Made by a program: the position numbers and the translations under genes. 64,000 nucleotides of DNA from Marivirga atlantica (lineage in GTDB: Bacteria > Bacteroidota > Bacteroidia > Cytophagales > Cyclobacteriaceae): the NCBI RefSeq assembly GCF_016734805.1, contig NZ_JAERQG010000006.1:1-64000 (forward strand), given 5' to 3'. This document shows positions 34,314 to 44,217 of this stretch, one piece after another. Each line of letters opens with the position of its first letter. The stretch's first letter is position 1. Under the pieces are notes generated by a model, which saw only the letters and a program-made list of their open reading frames with translations, did no database searches and had not been told where the DNA came from.

Positions 34314-34374
34314 GTTTAGATTGATAATTTGAGATTTACGATTTGCTAATTCGTCAATCTGAAATCGTAATTCG
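34314..34374. repeat. Intergenic repeat shared with 36761-36820
   Basis: GTTTAGATTGAT, then AGATTTACGATTTG and CGTCAATCTGAAATCGTAAT, recur almost unchanged (about 60 bp) in the next intergenic gap at 36761-36820. The right half is partly complementary to the left, so a weak hairpin is possible. Decayed versions with CGTAATTCG words lie in the other gaps of the array. Confidence 0.6.
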
Positions 34375-34397
34375 TTTTGGAGTAATTCGTTTTGGAG

Positions 34398-36752
34398 CTA
34401 TTCGTCTTTCAGTGATTTTACAGGATTTAAATTGGCGGTTCTATAAGTCTGCCCGATTACAGTCAGCAAAGCAATTCCTAGTGCCAAAATAGAAGCTACT
34501 ATGAAAACTCCAGCTGAAATCGTAGTCCGATATTCAAAGCTTTGAAGCCATTCACTCATAAGGTACCATGTTAGTGGAGTAGCAATGGCTATTGCAATTA
34601 ATATCAATTTTAGAAAATCACTCGACAGTAATATTAAGATCCTTGCTACGGAAGCTCCTAATACTTTTCTCACTCCTATTTCCTTACTTCTCTGTTCTGC
34701 GGCAAATGCTGATAACCCAAATAAACCTAAACAAGAAATGATGACTGCTAAACTTGAAAATAAAGTAGTGAGGGTTACAAAACGTTCCTGCTCCTTGTAT
34801 TGATTAGCAAATGCCTCATCAACAAATTCATACTCAAAAGGTATGTCAGGAAAATGTTTTTCAAAAAGCTGTTCGATTGCAGCTATATTTTCTTTGGTGT
34901 TCAATTCAGGATTGAGCTTCATATGAAATGTTTCGAACCAACTTGCGGAGCTTTCAATTACTAAAGGAATCACTTTTTCAAAAGGTGAACCCATTATAAA
35001 ATCTTCCACCACGCCAACTACATGATATTTTGGTCCATCAGAAATAGTTTGACCAATAGGATCATCGAATCCCATTATTTCTGCAGCTGATTCATTCAAA
35101 ATGACCGCAGTTGAATCTGTTGCATATTTAGTCACATCAATATCACGACCAGCAACAAGCGTAAGACCAAAAAGCTCTACAGGTTTTATATCCGTTCCGA
35201 ATCGATGAATTAGTTGCTTGTTATCTTGATCTTTTCCTTCCCAATCCATTCCCCATGAATTGGTTGTGCTGTATGTAATTGGAGACATTGACTTTGACAT
35301 TCCCTGAACCAGTTTCAACTGAAGTGCTTCTTCTCGAAATGAAACAAAACCTTGCTCAATTTGATCATTTAGGTTATGATAAATAAGCTGCGACTGATCA
35401 TATCCTTTTGTTCTATTTTGGGCATGTTTTATCTGTTGCCTGATAATAATTGTTGAAGCAATTAGAATAATAGCAAAAGTAAACTGACTAACTACGAGAA
35501 TCTTTCTAGGAGAAAAGTGAGATCCTATCTTTTTAAAACTGCCCTTTAAAACTTGTGAAGTCTTAAAAGATGAAAGAAAGAAAGCAGGATAACTACCGGC
35601 TAAAAGACCGGTTAAGACAACAAATACCAAAACGCCAAGCCAAAAATAAGGTTGACTGTATGGAATACTAAGCTCTAAATCGATAAGTGTATTAAAAGAT
35701 GGAAGCAGTAATTGAACTAGTATAAGGGCAATTATCGTACTAAACGCAGTAAGCAAAAAAGCTTCTATTAAAAATTGGCTTATTAACATCCCTCTAAAAG
35801 CACCTGAAAGTTTTCTAATACCCACCTCCTTTGCTCGTCTTTCACTGCGGGCTGTCGTCAGGTTAACAAAGTTTATGCACGCAATTACTATAATTAAAAT
35901 AGCAATCATGAGAAAAAGATAAACCAGATCAATTTTACCGCCAGCCGGTTTACCATTCACGAAATTATCTCTCAAATAAGACTCCTCCAATGGATAAAGA
36001 AAAACCTCGGTTGTGCTTCCTTGCGAATGATTTTTTGTGACATTTTTAACTTTATCATTCAAGGCAGTTACGTCCACATCCTTTTCTAATTCTAAAAAAG
36101 TTGCCACAGAATTGTTTGACCAGCTATTGTCTGCATAGCCTAACTGAACCATAAGCGACCAAGGTAACAGCGCCTCAAATTCAAAATCGGTTACTGTAGG
36201 AAGACCTTTTAAGACACCTGTGACCTTTAGTTCAATACTGTTTTCTACTTTAACTATTTGATTAAGTGCATCATCATTTCCAAAGAGTTTTTGAGCAAGT
36301 TCCTCAGTAATTACTACTGACATCGGCTCATTTAAAACAGTATTGATATCTCCTTCAATCAATGGAAAGCTAAAAATTTGTAAAAAAGTAGAATCAACAA
36401 AAAATGAGTTTCCTTTTAAAAAATTATTATCTTTTTTAAAGATTAGATTACCGGCATCACTATACCTTGAATAATTGACTATTTCAGGAAAGTCGTCAGC
36501 CAAAACGGGCGCCAAAGGTTTAGGTGTACTGGTCCAGCACCAAATTTCTCCGTCTACTTTATCCCTATTCCAGGCCTGATAAATTTGCTCACCTTTTTCA
36601 TGAAATCTATCTACACTAACTTCACGAATAACCCACAAGCCAATCAACATTGCACCAACCATCCCAACAATAAGTCCTGTTATATTAAGGAAGGTGAAAG
36701 TCTTGTTTCTGGTTAAATTTCTGAGTGCAATTTTGAGATAGTTCTTAAACAT
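34398..36752 (-). CDS. Double MacB/FtsX-type ABC permease 4
   Basis: A 784-residue permease, the shortest of the six. The first helix is NITGLIVGMVGAMLIGLWV; the coupling helices read RAKEVGIRKLSGAFRGMLISQ and RSKEIGVRKVLGASVARIL; the end is NPVKSLKDE. Its first periplasmic domain has the IYQAWNRDKVDGEIWCW segment absent from its neighbours. Same orientation and spacing as the rest of the array. Confidence 0.9.
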   Translation of the reverse strand: MFKNYLKIALRNLTRNKTFTFLNITGLIVGMVGAMLIGLWVIREVSVDRFHEKGEQIYQAWNRDKVDGEIWCWTSTPKPLAPVLADDFPEIVNYSRYSDAGNLIFKKDNNFLKGNSFFVDSTFLQIFSFPLIEGDINTVLNEPMSVVITEELAQKLFGNDDALNQIVKVENSIELKVTGVLKGLPTVTDFEFEALLPWSLMVQLGYADNSWSNNSVATFLELEKDVDVTALNDKVKNVTKNHSQGSTTEVFLYPLEESYLRDNFVNGKPAGGKIDLVYLFLMIAILIIVIACINFVNLTTARSERRAKEVGIRKLSGAFRGMLISQFLIEAFLLTAFSTIIALILVQLLLPSFNTLIDLELSIPYSQPYFWLGVLVFVVLTGLLAGSYPAFFLSSFKTSQVLKGSFKKIGSHFSPRKILVVSQFTFAIILIASTIIIRQQIKHAQNRTKGYDQSQLIYHNLNDQIEQGFVSFREEALQLKLVQGMSKSMSPITYSTTNSWGMDWEGKDQDNKQLIHRFGTDIKPVELFGLTLVAGRDIDVTKYATDSTAVILNESAAEIMGFDDPIGQTISDGPKYHVVGVVEDFIMGSPFEKVIPLVIESSASWFETFHMKLNPELNTKENIAAIEQLFEKHFPDIPFEYEFVDEAFANQYKEQERFVTLTTLFSSLAVIISCLGLFGLSAFAAEQRSKEIGVRKVLGASVARILILLSSDFLKLILIAIAIATPLTWYLMSEWLQSFEYRTTISAGVFIVASILALGIALLTVIGQTYRTANLNPVKSLKDE

Positions 36753-36760
36753 AGCTTTGA

Positions 36761-36820
36761 GTTTAGATTGATGATTTCAGATTTACGATTTGTTATTCGT
36801 CAATCTGAAATCGTAATTCG
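36761..36820. repeat. Intergenic repeat shared with 34314-34374
   Basis: Second near-identical copy of the roughly 60-bp AT-rich repeat, again between a permease start and the next permease stop. The shared position relative to both genes suggests that it duplicated together with a permease gene. Confidence 0.6.
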
Positions 36821-36829
36821 TAATTGATG

Positions 36830-39286
36830 CTATTCATCTTTTAATGACTTTATGGGGTTACTAATAGCTGCTCTAATTGAATGGTAGGATACAGTAAACC
36901 ATGCAATAGCAAAGGCTATTAAACCCGCAATCAGATATAATTCCCAACCTATTTCCACCCGGTAACTATAATTACCAAGCCATGAATTAATGCCCCACCA
37001 TGCTAATGGAACGGCCAATAAAAAGGCTATAATTACCAATTTTGTGAACTGCTTTGAAAACATGAGCAAAATGCTATTCACAGAAGCGCCAAGTACCTTT
37101 CTAATACCTATTTCTTTTGCCTTTTGCTCAGCCATGAAGGAAGCCAGAGCGAACAAGCCGAGACAGCCAATGAAAATGGCTAAACCTGCAAAAATGCTAA
37201 ATACCTGTGCTAACCTTAGTTCTGAATTATACATGTTGCCGAAATCTTCGTCCAGAAAAGTATAGTTGAAGGGTAAATTTGGGCCGAACTTTTTCCAAAC
37301 CGCCTCTAGTTGAGCTAATGTTTCGGAAAAATTATCAGTATCAACTTTTATAGAAAGTACACTTCTGCTTGGCGCCAAAAAGAGCCCTACAGGTCCAATA
37401 TTTTGCTTCATAGATTCATAATGAAAATCTTCTATGGTGCCAATCACTTTATATTTCTCGAAGATGTTCGTCAGAGGCCTGCCTGTTTCTTCGTCAAAAG
37501 CATTTGTTTGAATATAATTCTCCTCTCCTTCTTTAAAACCAAACATTTGGAATGCTCTTTTATTAAGAATTACTGAAGATGAATCAGAAGCTATTTGCTC
37601 ATTAAAGTTTCTCCCTGCCAACAGCTCCATACCCATGGTGTTGACATAATCGCCATCAACTCTCCAAATTTGCAAACCTACCATATTACTTTCTGAGGCA
37701 TCTTCACCATCAGGCCAATAGGTATTATCACTTCTGTTATAACCACTTACTGGCAAGAAACCGCTATAACTCGCTGACTCCACATGAGGGATATTTTTCA
37801 CTTCCTCCTTAAACGCCCGAGTTTGCTCTTCGAGCATATAGGGATCTTGCAATAGAATTACCTGATCTTTCTCAAAGCCTATTTTTTTATCCTGAATAAA
37901 TCTGAGTTGTTTATAGACTGATACGGTACCTATGATCAGTAATATGCTGATGAAGAACTGAAACACTACCAATCCACTTCTAATAAAACCATTACCCGTT
38001 CCAATTGATAGCTTGCCTTTCAGGGTTTCTACAGGTTTAAAATTACTCAGATAAAAGGCTGGATATAAACCGGCAAGTATACCAACCACTAATGTTGACA
38101 ATAGAATAACAGCAATAAATAATGGACTGCTTTCCGGGAGGCTCAATTGTCTGTCTGTAAGATTATTGAAATACGGTAGCACTAAGACCACTATGAACAT
38201 GCCTAGAATAAAAGATACCAGGCTAATTAAAATAGACTCTGTTAAAAACTGATTAATCAGATTCATTTTAACAGAACCAAGCACCTTTCTTACCCCCACT
38301 TCTTTAGCTCTGTGGGTAGAACGTGCCGTTGATAAATTCATAAAGTTTATGCAGGCTAGTACTATGATGAATACCGCAATAAACCCAAACAATACCACAT
38401 ATGATCTATTACCAGTTTTACCAATATCAAAAGTGAAATCAGAAGTAAGGTAGATATCTTCTAATGGTTGTAAGGCAAAATCCATTGAGTTGCCCTCTGC
38501 CCTAAATTCTTCAAGCGTTTTGCCATCCATGTATTGCTGTAACACAACCGCTACTTCCTTATCGGCCATTTCGTTTATTTTGGCAATTACAGCCTTTGGA
38601 TCAGCGTCTTCTCGTATTTCGAAATAAGTGAAAAAATTGTTGCTGGTCCAATTGGTATTTTGCGCCTGATCAGGAATTGAACTCATGGACATGACAAAAT
38701 CAAACTGGAGATGCGAATTGACAGGCATATCCCCAAAAACTCCCGTTATCTGATACTCATCTTCACCATCCAGTATAAGAGTCTTTCCAATAGGGCTTTC
38801 ATTCGGAAAGTATTTTTTGGCTACTGTATTACTGATGGCCATGGTGAAAGGTAACTTTAACTGTTCTTTACTTTGACCTTCCAATAGATTGAAAGTAAAC
38901 AGATCAAAAAAGCCAGAATCAGCGCATACAAGACTAACTTCCTTAAAGCTCTGCTGTGCGACAGGTCTCTTTACCACCATGGTACCTACATTACGCAAAC
39001 GCACTGATTTTTTTACTTCAGGTACCTCTTCTAATAAAGCTGGCCCTAATGGTGCTGGTGAAACGGCAAAATGATAATAGTTGTCTCCTACAGTAATATC
39101 TCGGGTGGTACGGTAGATATTTTCACTGTTTTTATGAAAACTATCATAGCTCATTTCCTGAATTACAAAAAGGGAGATAATTAAAGTACAGGCTACTCCA
39201 ACAGATAAGCCGACTACATTAATGACAGAATAAAGCTTATGCTTTCTGATATTCCGCCAGGCGATTTTTAGATAGTTTTTTAACAT
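36830..39286 (-). CDS. Double MacB/FtsX-type ABC permease 5
   Basis: An 818-residue permease. The first helix is NVVGLSVGVACTLIISLFV; the coupling helices read RAKEVGVRKVLGSVKMNLINQ and KAKEIGIRKVLGASVNSILL; the end is NPIKSLKDE. The sequence FNLAQVFSIFAGLAIFIGCLG-type helix starting the last FtsX block is well conserved. Closest by eye to permease 1 in the membrane parts. Confidence 0.9.
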   Translation of the reverse strand: MLKNYLKIAWRNIRKHKLYSVINVVGLSVGVACTLIISLFVIQEMSYDSFHKNSENIYRTTRDITVGDNYYHFAVSPAPLGPALLEEVPEVKKSVRLRNVGTMVVKRPVAQQSFKEVSLVCADSGFFDLFTFNLLEGQSKEQLKLPFTMAISNTVAKKYFPNESPIGKTLILDGEDEYQITGVFGDMPVNSHLQFDFVMSMSSIPDQAQNTNWTSNNFFTYFEIREDADPKAVIAKINEMADKEVAVVLQQYMDGKTLEEFRAEGNSMDFALQPLEDIYLTSDFTFDIGKTGNRSYVVLFGFIAVFIIVLACINFMNLSTARSTHRAKEVGVRKVLGSVKMNLINQFLTESILISLVSFILGMFIVVLVLPYFNNLTDRQLSLPESSPLFIAVILLSTLVVGILAGLYPAFYLSNFKPVETLKGKLSIGTGNGFIRSGLVVFQFFISILLIIGTVSVYKQLRFIQDKKIGFEKDQVILLQDPYMLEEQTRAFKEEVKNIPHVESASYSGFLPVSGYNRSDNTYWPDGEDASESNMVGLQIWRVDGDYVNTMGMELLAGRNFNEQIASDSSSVILNKRAFQMFGFKEGEENYIQTNAFDEETGRPLTNIFEKYKVIGTIEDFHYESMKQNIGPVGLFLAPSRSVLSIKVDTDNFSETLAQLEAVWKKFGPNLPFNYTFLDEDFGNMYNSELRLAQVFSIFAGLAIFIGCLGLFALASFMAEQKAKEIGIRKVLGASVNSILLMFSKQFTKLVIIAFLLAVPLAWWGINSWLGNYSYRVEIGWELYLIAGLIAFAIAWFTVSYHSIRAAISNPIKSLKDE

Positions 39287-39365
39287 AATATTGGATTTTA
39301 GAAGTACGATTTGGGAGCTACGAGTTTTGATTTTGGATTTAAGAATTCTTCATTCGTAAATCGTA

Positions 39366-41825
39366 TCATTCGTCTTTAAGTGTTTTTATCGGATTTGTTA
39401 AACTGGCATTGATAGTTTGTACCGATACTATTAAAATGGTAAAAAACACACCTAACAATACTGTAAGCACAAATACACCTAATCCTGGAGCTGTTTTCAC
39501 TTCAAACTGTTTAAGCCACTCATTCATTAGCCAATAGCTAACAGGTAAAGCAGCCACCACACCAATGACAGTGATCTTTAAGAATTCCTTATTAAACAAA
39601 ACAGAAATGTTAAAAGCAGAAGCGCCCATGACTTTTCTGATACCTATTTCCTTTAGTCTGCCCGAAATGGCCAAGGAAGCTAAAGCAAATAGTCCCATGC
39701 TGGCAATAATGATTGCTACCAATGCTGCCATGCCAACCATTTTGCCTAATTGCTGATCTGCTTCATATTGTTGTTGTACTACTTCATCTAAGAAGGAAAA
39801 AGTGAATGGCTCTTCAGGATATAAATTATTCCAAGAACTTTTCAACTTATCAATAACCTGTGTAAAATTATTTGATGACGCTTTTACAAAAACTGTCGGA
39901 TTAGTACCTCCATTGATATTTAATGAAAAAAGACCTTCAAATAAAGTGGCTGGTTTCAAAGCAATAATTACAGGTTTAATCTCACTATATAAAGCGGCAT
40001 GATGGAAATCCTTCATTACACCAATAATTCGCTTATCAGCATATTCATCACCTTTAGTTTCAATCCTTTGCTCTAATGGATTTTCCATATTCATCATATC
40101 TGCAAAAGCCTGATTGATAATAATGGCATTACTATCTGATGGTATATCTGCCGAGAAATTTCTACCGGCTACAAAATCCAGGTCGAGCAAATCCGCATAA
40201 TTCACCCCAACAAAACTAAACTCAAAATAGCGCATACTACCATCTTTACCTACTATTCCACCCTGCCACCAAGTATTAGCACCGTTTGTAGCATTACCTA
40301 TAGCTGTTTTTTCAATTGAGGCTTCTTGTGCTATTGTTCTTCTATACTTTTCAGCTTTTTCAAAACTATTTGAAATGATTTTAGTAAAATCTTGATCGGG
40401 TATAGCGGGCACATTTACCAGTAAAATCTGATCTGTAGTAAAGCCCAGATCATAATTTTTAATAGTCTGCATTTGCTTATACATAATGAGTGTGCAGGCT
40501 ATTAAAAAGAGTGATAAAAAAAGCTGAAAGCCTAATAAAAACTTTCTTAAACCCTGTTTACCAAAATTGACATTCAAATTGTTTTTAAGAATAGCTATTG
40601 GCTTGAGTTGAGAAAGAAACAATGCCGGATAAGCACCAGCGATAAAGGTTATTACAAATAGTAGTCCCACTATGATCAGTATCTGTTCCGGTCCAAAGCT
40701 AATCTGCAATGACTTACCAAATAAATCATTTAACACAGGCTGTAATAAATTCGCAATTACGAGTCCTATCAGTGCAGAGACAACAGTTATAATAACAGAT
40801 TCCATCATAAACTGACCAAATAGCTGCTTATGCAATGCCCCCATGGTTTTCCGAACACCTACCTCTTTAGCTCTAGTTGCTGATCTGCCAATGGATAATG
40901 TTGTGAAGTTGATACATGCTATTAATAAGATTAGCATTGAAACACCTGACAATATCCATAACAATTTCGGGTTTGTTGAACTGACCAAATCAGTATGGAT
41001 TTCACTATCCAAATGCATTTGCTCAATTGGCTGAAGCAGTATATTAAAAACTGCATCATCAGCGCTTCTTTCAGGAAGTGTTTTATCAATATATTGAGCG
41101 ATACCTGCTTCTAAGTTATTGATTGAAGCTTCAGGCTTTAACTGTACAAAACTCCCTCCGAAAGTATTAAACCAACGTGTGTTATAATCATCTCCTGCAA
41201 TTGTTTTTAATACCTGTTCAGGTAATAAAATTTGAAAATTAAGGCTAGAATTATTCGGTAAATCTTTAAGTACTGAAGCTACTTTAAAAGGCTCATAACT
41301 AGCGCCCAACTGAAACAATAGTGTTTCCCCTACTACATCAGACTTTCCGAAAAATTTCTGAGCCATAGTTTCTGTTATAACTACTTTAGAATTGGTTTCA
41401 TTATTTCCAAAGGGATTACTTGAACCATACAGTGTCTCAAAAGAAAATATCTCAAAGAAATCACCACTGATTATAAAATAAGACTCTTCTATACTTTGTT
41501 GACCCTCAGCCTTTATCAAGCCACCTGTATTGATGTAATGCGTGGCATACTTAACTTCATCAAACTCTTCTTTTAAAACGTCCGGTAAAGCAAGAGGTGT
41601 ACTGGCACTGATACTTGCATTTCCAACCTCTCCAGACTCCCATAACCCCCTTGTGATATGATCTTTATTTTCATGAAAATCATCAAATGAGTTTTCATGC
41701 TGCACAAATATGAATATCAAGGTACTTATGCCTAAGCCCACAGAAAGTCCAACAAGATTGATCCCTGTATAAAGTTTGTACTTCATCAGGTTTCTAAAGG
41801 CAATTTTTATATAGTTTTTGAGCAT
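39366..41825 (-). CDS. Double MacB/FtsX-type ABC permease 6
   Basis: An 819-residue permease and the first of the array after the HlyD-ATPase pair, so most likely its direct partner. The first helix is NLVGLSVGLGISTLIFIFV; the coupling helices read RAKEVGVRKTMGALHKQLFGQ and RLKEIGIRKVMGASAFNI; the end is NPIKTLKDE. It starts 98 bp after the ATPase stop. Confidence 0.9.
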   Translation of the reverse strand: MLKNYIKIAFRNLMKYKLYTGINLVGLSVGLGISTLIFIFVQHENSFDDFHENKDHITRGLWESGEVGNASISASTPLALPDVLKEEFDEVKYATHYINTGGLIKAEGQQSIEESYFIISGDFFEIFSFETLYGSSNPFGNNETNSKVVITETMAQKFFGKSDVVGETLLFQLGASYEPFKVASVLKDLPNNSSLNFQILLPEQVLKTIAGDDYNTRWFNTFGGSFVQLKPEASINNLEAGIAQYIDKTLPERSADDAVFNILLQPIEQMHLDSEIHTDLVSSTNPKLLWILSGVSMLILLIACINFTTLSIGRSATRAKEVGVRKTMGALHKQLFGQFMMESVIITVVSALIGLVIANLLQPVLNDLFGKSLQISFGPEQILIIVGLLFVITFIAGAYPALFLSQLKPIAILKNNLNVNFGKQGLRKFLLGFQLFLSLFLIACTLIMYKQMQTIKNYDLGFTTDQILLVNVPAIPDQDFTKIISNSFEKAEKYRRTIAQEASIEKTAIGNATNGANTWWQGGIVGKDGSMRYFEFSFVGVNYADLLDLDFVAGRNFSADIPSDSNAIIINQAFADMMNMENPLEQRIETKGDEYADKRIIGVMKDFHHAALYSEIKPVIIALKPATLFEGLFSLNINGGTNPTVFVKASSNNFTQVIDKLKSSWNNLYPEEPFTFSFLDEVVQQQYEADQQLGKMVGMAALVAIIIASMGLFALASLAISGRLKEIGIRKVMGASAFNISVLFNKEFLKITVIGVVAALPVSYWLMNEWLKQFEVKTAPGLGVFVLTVLLGVFFTILIVSVQTINASLTNPIKTLKDE

Positions 41826-41923
41826 AAGCTTTATTTCAGAGGTTCAATTTTATTTATATGATTTTAGATTTTGGATAGACAATTTATAGTTCGTAATTCT
41901 TAAATCTTAATTCGGAATTGTTA

Positions 41924-42622
41924 TCACACATGGAATTGCTCTCTTATATTCTCTGTGACTACCTGACCGTCAAATAAATTGATCACTCTATGTGCATAAT
42001 TACTGTCATGCGGAGAGTGCGTTACCATTACAATGGTTGTACCCTCATTATTGAGTTGTTCGAGTAACTTCATCACTTCTTCCCCATTGGCAGAATCCAA
42101 ATTACCTGTAGGCTCATCAGCAAGTATTACGTCAGGTTTAGCAACAATAGCCCGACTAATAGCTACACGCTGCTGCTGACCACCGGAAAGCTGTTGAGGA
42201 AAATGATTTCTGCGGTGCATAATGTTCATTCTGGTTAGCACTTCCTCTACCTTTGTTTTCCGTTCTGATGCAGGCACTTTCATATAAAGCAAAGGCAACT
42301 CTACATTTTCAAAAACAGTAAGCTCATCTATCAAATTGAAACTCTGGAAAACAAAGCCTATCGAGCCTTTTCTTAGCTGCGCTCTTTGTCTTTCCGAGTA
42401 GCCTGAAACTTCATGATCAGTAAAATGATACTCTCCTGAATCAGGATTATCAAGAAGTCCTAAGATGTTCAACAGAGTAGATTTGCCACATCCTGAAGGT
42501 CCCATTATGGCTACAAACTCACCTTTCATAATTTCAATATTAATTCCATCAAGCGCTGTAGTCTCCACTTCCTCAGTTCTGTAGAGCTTCTTTAAGTTTA
42601 CTGTTTTAATGACGTGATCCAT
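41924..42622 (-). CDS. ABC transporter ATPase, MacB/LolD-like, canonical
   Basis: A 232-residue ATPase with all canonical motifs: Walker [11 protein letters not shown]-loop GFVFQSFNL, signature [14 protein letters not shown], Walker [15 protein letters not shown] and switch His in VTHSPHD. It is the regular counterpart of the altered ATPase at 25857. It lies 35 bp after the HlyD gene and upstream of five permeases, so it probably energises several of them. Confidence 0.93.
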   Translation of the reverse strand: MDHVIKTVNLKKLYRTEEVETTALDGINIEIMKGEFVAIMGPSGCGKSTLLNILGLLDNPDSGEYHFTDHEVSGYSERQRAQLRKGSIGFVFQSFNLIDELTVFENVELPLLYMKVPASERKTKVEEVLTRMNIMHRRNHFPQQLSGGQQQRVAISRAIVAKPDVILADEPTGNLDSANGEEVMKLLEQLNNEGTTIVMVTHSPHDSNYAHRVINLFDGQVVTENIREQFHV

Positions 42623-42657
42623 GTTTATAAATTTAGTTTTGAGTCTTTTTATTCTGA

Positions 42658-43911
42658 TTAATTTAGATTGAGTACTTCATTATCTCCGTAATTGTCATAA
42701 CCTGATATTACTACCTTATCTCCTACTTCAAGCCCATCAAGTACCTCATAATATTCCGCATTTTTTCTTCCTAATCTTATCTCCTGCTTATAAGCCACCT
42801 GATTATCTGATTCGCTTACTACATAAGCCCAGTTACCACCTGTATCTTTGTAGAAGCCACCAACAGGTAGTAGTAAAGTTTCTTCTGCTGCTCCAAGTTC
42901 TAACCTGATTCTAACTGTCTGGCCTCTTTTAATACCTTGTGGACTTTCACCTTCAAAAATCATATCAACTTCAAACCTGCCGTTGCTTATTGTTGGATAA
43001 ATCTTATTAATGGTTACTGAGTAACTATCACCAGAAAAGTTAAAAGTGCCCGACTGACCAACATCTACTCTAGGGAGGTATAACTCATCAATAGCTACTC
43101 TAATTTTGTAGTTATTCATGACATCAATCTGTCCTAATCTTTGACCACTCGTTACCGACTGACCTACCTCAAGCTGTGGTGTTGATAATTGTCCATTACG
43201 AGTTGCCTTAAGGGTTAGATTATCCAGTATATTACCAACCGCATCAAGGCTACGCTGCATTCTACTTTCTGAATTGTTCAATTGTCTGAGTTGAAACACT
43301 CTTGCAATAGAGTCATTTCTATAGCTGGTATATGTTAGTTCCTTTCTTTTTCGGTTGTAATCATAATTTTCTTTTACCTCTTCGAATTCTCTTTCTGAAA
43401 TTAACTTCTGTTCAAAAAGCTTCTTAAAGCGTTGATACTGTGGCTGGAGAAGATTGAGTTGATAATCAATTTCAGCTAACTGAGCTTGCTGACTTAAATC
43501 ATTTTGATCTAATAGCAATCTGGTTTGTCTGAGGTTATTGATTTGTTCATAGAGTTGCGTTTCTCTTTGCATCACCTCCAACTGTAAATTAGAATTAGTT
43601 AGGGTTAAAATGGTATCGCCTTGCTTCACCTGTGCTCCTGATTCCTTCATGATGCTCGCGATAATGCCACCTTCAATAGCATCCAGATAAAAAGTTTCAC
43701 CAGGTTCTACATTACCGGTTACAGGAATAAAATCTTTGAACTCACCATTCTGAACTGTGGCAATTGTCAACCTATCCTTTTTTACATTAAGCGTGGATCT
43801 GTTATCTGCAAATAGTAATTGATAAACTACAAAGGAAATAATCACCACTCCTAAACCGATTGTTAGAATCTTCTTTGTGGTCCACCTCTTTTGTTCAATC
43901 TTCTTATCCAT
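42658..43911 (-). CDS. HlyD/MacA-type periplasmic adaptor
   Basis: A 417-residue membrane-fusion protein that links an inner-membrane pump to TolC. One N-terminal helix (ILTIGLGVVIISFVVYQLLFA) anchors it. The lipoyl-like half motifs are at GGIIASIMKESGAQVKQGDTI and KATRNGQLSTPQLEVGQSVT, flanking a long coiled-coil hairpin (about residues 110-220). Beta-barrel and membrane-proximal domains follow, ending in EVLDGLEVGDKVVISGYD. It is the first gene of the export operon and diverges from the response regulator across a 306-bp region with the palindromic operator. Confidence 0.92.
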   Translation of the reverse strand: MDKKIEQKRWTTKKILTIGLGVVIISFVVYQLLFADNRSTLNVKKDRLTIATVQNGEFKDFIPVTGNVEPGETFYLDAIEGGIIASIMKESGAQVKQGDTILTLTNSNLQLEVMQRETQLYEQINNLRQTRLLLDQNDLSQQAQLAEIDYQLNLLQPQYQRFKKLFEQKLISEREFEEVKENYDYNRKRKELTYTSYRNDSIARVFQLRQLNNSESRMQRSLDAVGNILDNLTLKATRNGQLSTPQLEVGQSVTSGQRLGQIDVMNNYKIRVAIDELYLPRVDVGQSGTFNFSGDSYSVTINKIYPTISNGRFEVDMIFEGESPQGIKRGQTVRIRLELGAAEETLLLPVGGFYKDTGGNWAYVVSESDNQVAYKQEIRLGRKNAEYYEVLDGLEVGDKVVISGYDNYGDNEVLNLN

Positions 43912-43954
43912 ATATTTTAATTAAGCTGCTTGTGCAATTTTTATAAACTCCATT

Positions 43955-43971
43955 TGCCAACTAATATGCCA
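43955..43971 (-). promoter_or_regulatory. Sigma-54-like -24/-12 candidate before the HlyD-ATPase-permease operon
   Basis: TGGCATATTAGTTGGCA on the leftward strand, 44 bp before the HlyD ATG. It has the same TGGCAT-N5-TTGGC form as the element at 26576, with one extra base between the GG and the GC compared with the standard sigma-54 promoter. Confidence 0.35.
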
Positions 43972-44040
43972 AATAATGTAAAACTGCTTCAAAATGGCAT
44001 AAGAACAATTTGTTACTTTTTTTAGCGTCCAGTGTGATAC

Positions 44041-44066
44041 GCATTCGTCCGAATTCGGACGAATGC
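44041..44066. promoter_or_regulatory. Perfect 26-bp palindrome, probable enhancer for the adjacent NtrC-type regulator
   Basis: GCATTCGTCCGAA is followed directly by its exact complement, giving a 26-bp palindrome without a spacer. The core is GTCCGAATTCGGAC. It lies between the divergent HlyD and response-regulator genes, about 70 bp upstream of the sigma-54-like element. Related dyads at 26664 and 29287 precede the other two export transcription units. Confidence 0.7.
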
Positions 44067-44111
44067 CCTATTTTCTGAATTTTACCGTTTTAATAAAAAT
44101 CGATCATTAAT

Positions 44112-44125
44112 GACCGTAATCGGAC
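44112..44125. promoter_or_regulatory. Second, weaker response-regulator binding dyad
   Basis: GACCGTAATCGGAC shares the right half TCGGAC and most of the left half with the palindrome 50 bp away. Two sites in roughly five helical turns would suit cooperative binding by an NtrC-type oligomer or autoregulation of the rightward operon. Confidence 0.45.
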
Positions 44126-44217
44126 GTTTTCTTCTATTTTTAATAAAAATATTAAATCTATTAAAAAGCGGTACATCATTTGAACAATGAGCTATCAACC
44201 TAAAAGCATTACAACAG

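Noticed and set aside
26693-41923. CRISPR array suggested by repeats between the permease genes
   Set aside because: The repeats are few, separated by whole genes, AT-rich and unequal in length, with no regular spacers and no cas genes.
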